This document shows positions 12,415 through 13,340 of a stretch of 13,340 bases of DNA, in pieces (position 1 is the stretch's first letter; the number at the start of each line of letters is the position of its first letter). Source of the stretch: Gammaproteobacteria bacterium UBA2955 (lineage in GTDB: Bacteria > Pseudomonadota > Gammaproteobacteria > Pseudomonadales > Azotimanducaceae). Where the stretch lies: assembly GCA_002348825.1 (NCBI GenBank), contig DEBN01000159.1, forward strand, positions 1-13,340, in the 5' to 3' direction. Both the position numbers and the translations under genes were made by a program. The notes under the pieces are model-generated. The model did no database searches. It saw only the letters and a list, made by a program, of their open reading frames with translations, and was not told the origin of the DNA.

Positions 12415-13340
12415 GTGCCATTTAAACTCATCGTGCAACTGAGCGTTCGGAACCTATTTCGCTATCCTCGTCGGAACGGCTTACTGCTCGTAGCGATCGC
12501 CTTTGCGCTGGCGGGTGCGACGCTGACCAATTCGCTGATGCGGGGCTGGCAGTACGACATGTTGGATCGTGCCGTCGAGAACTTGGTCGGCCATGTAAAA
12601 GTTCAAACGTCTGAGTACCGAGATGATCCAAACATGGCGCACAGCTTTGCATTGCCAGCCAACTATGAGCCCAAGATTAGCGGCGTCGAGGTGGCGGGTT
12701 GGGCGCCGAGAATTAAAGTGCCTGCGGTGATCCTCAGCGAGCGTCAAAGCCGAGGTGTGCAGTTGGTGGGGATCGATCCTGCGCGCGAAAACATCTCCTT
12801 TTTCTCCGAGCTTGCTTTCGCGGGCGAGACGTTGGCTGATATAGACGACGGCCGCATCGTGATTGGTGCGGAGTTGGCTCGGCAGTTACAGACCGCGGTC
12901 GGCCGCAAACTGGTGGTGCTGAGCCAGGGGGCTGACGGTAAGAACCGCGAGCGCGGTTTTCGCATTGCCGGTACGTTTGACGCGGACGGTACGTCGTTAG
13001 AAAAAGCCTTTGCGTTCACTGGGCTTGCCGCAACTCAAGCCTTTCTCGGTGACAGGTCATCTGACAGTACGCCGCCTCTTGTTACCGAAGTGTCTGTCCT
13101 GTTGGCTGACGAGCTTCGACGTAACGACGCCGCGGTGGAATTACGCACGGCCTTTCCCGATAAAGACGTCGCCGACTGGCGGGCGTTGCAACCCCAAGCC
13201 GCCGAGATGTTCGCCATGGCAGATGTGGCGATCTATATCATCTTTGTGCTGATGATGGGGGGGCTTGCCTTTGGTTTGGTAAACACGCTCATAGCGGCAG
13301 TGATGGAGCGGGTGCGTGAACTGGGTATGCTCCGAGCCAT
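12415..13340 (+). CDS. FtsX/LolE-type ABC transporter permease (second), 3' end beyond window
   Basis: The frame is open from GTG 12415 to the window end, giving 308 residues of an expected ~400. It has the same layout as the preceding permease: cytosolic start with LSVRNLFRYPRRN, membrane helix about 22-45, a periplasmic domain, and the second membrane helix (about 270-293, AIYIIFVLMMGGLAFGLVN), followed by MERVRELGMLRA, the ATPase-coupling segment, where the window stops. The last two helices and the C-terminus are missing. The sequence differs clearly from the first permease, so they are not a recent duplication. The junction is taa-gcc-GTG, matching the tga-acc-GTG junction before the first permease. 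No ATP-binding subunit is visible; it probably follows downstream. Confidence 0.88.
   Translation, partial: MPFKLIVQLSVRNLFRYPRRNGLLLVAIAFALAGATLTNSLMRGWQYDMLDRAVENLVGHVKVQTSEYRDDPNMAHSFALPANYEPKISGVEVAGWAPRIKVPAVILSERQSRGVQLVGIDPARENISFFSELAFAGETLADIDDGRIVIGAELARQLQTAVGRKLVVLSQGADGKNRERGFRIAGTFDADGTSLEKAFAFTGLAATQAFLGDRSSDSTPPLVTEVSVLLADELRRNDAAVELRTAFPDKDVADWRALQPQAAEMFAMADVAIYIIFVLMMGGLAFGLVNTLIAAVMERVRELGMLRA

Noticed and set aside
1..13340. CRISPR arrays, tRNA/rRNA genes, insertion sequences, phage or defence genes
   Set aside because: No spaced direct repeats, no tRNA-like cloverleaf, and no transposase, integrase, nuclease or restriction motifs were seen on either strand.

Overview
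The window looks like the chromosome of a gammaproteobacterium, probably a marine or free-living one. This rests on about 55% GC by eye, tightly packed genes, a fatty-acid/CoA-metabolism flavour, and an oligopeptidase B-type peptidase, AhpD-like and SRAP proteins, and a LolA-like/FtsX export operon that imply a Gram-negative outer membrane. It is ordinary chromosome: I see no transposase, integrase, phage gene, CRISPR array, rRNA or tRNA. The exact lineage is a guess.

Left part (1-2430), acyl-CoA-type metabolism: the 3' end of an APH-fold phosphotransferase gene (+), a convergent short-chain dehydrogenase (-), a divergent PaaG-like enoyl-CoA hydratase/isomerase (+), then a short decayed piece that reads as the N-terminal Rossmann unit of a second short-chain dehydrogenase once one frameshift in a GGGG run is repaired.

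Middle part (2431-5612): a minus-strand pair, a histone-deacetylase-family amidohydrolase whose stop overlaps the start of an exported mono-haem cytochrome c. Divergent from it is a plus-strand pair, a small multi-span membrane protein followed within 3 bases by an acetyl-CoA hydrolase/CoA-transferase family enzyme.

Right-middle part (5658-9688): an oligopeptidase B-like serine peptidase (-) with an intact catalytic triad but altered substrate-specificity positions. Divergent from it is a plus-strand cluster of an AhpD-like/carboxymuconolactone decarboxylase protein, a SRAP (YedK/HMCES-type) DNA-protein crosslinking protein starting GTG-TGT so that Cys2 is the catalytic nucleophile, and an unrecognised beta-rich protein of about 150-170 residues.

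Right part (9701-13340): a TetR-family regulator (-) faces an operon (+) encoding an exported LolA-like protein and two different FtsX/LolC-type ABC permeases, the second cut by the window edge. The genes are joined by stop-N3-GTG junctions. An AT-rich intergenic region with a TCAAA-AG-TTTGA palindrome separates regulator and operon. This is the most system-like part of the window: a predicted regulated route moving a lipid or lipoprotein from the inner membrane toward the outer membrane, whose ATPase must lie outside the window. No wholly new system can be demonstrated from this sequence alone.
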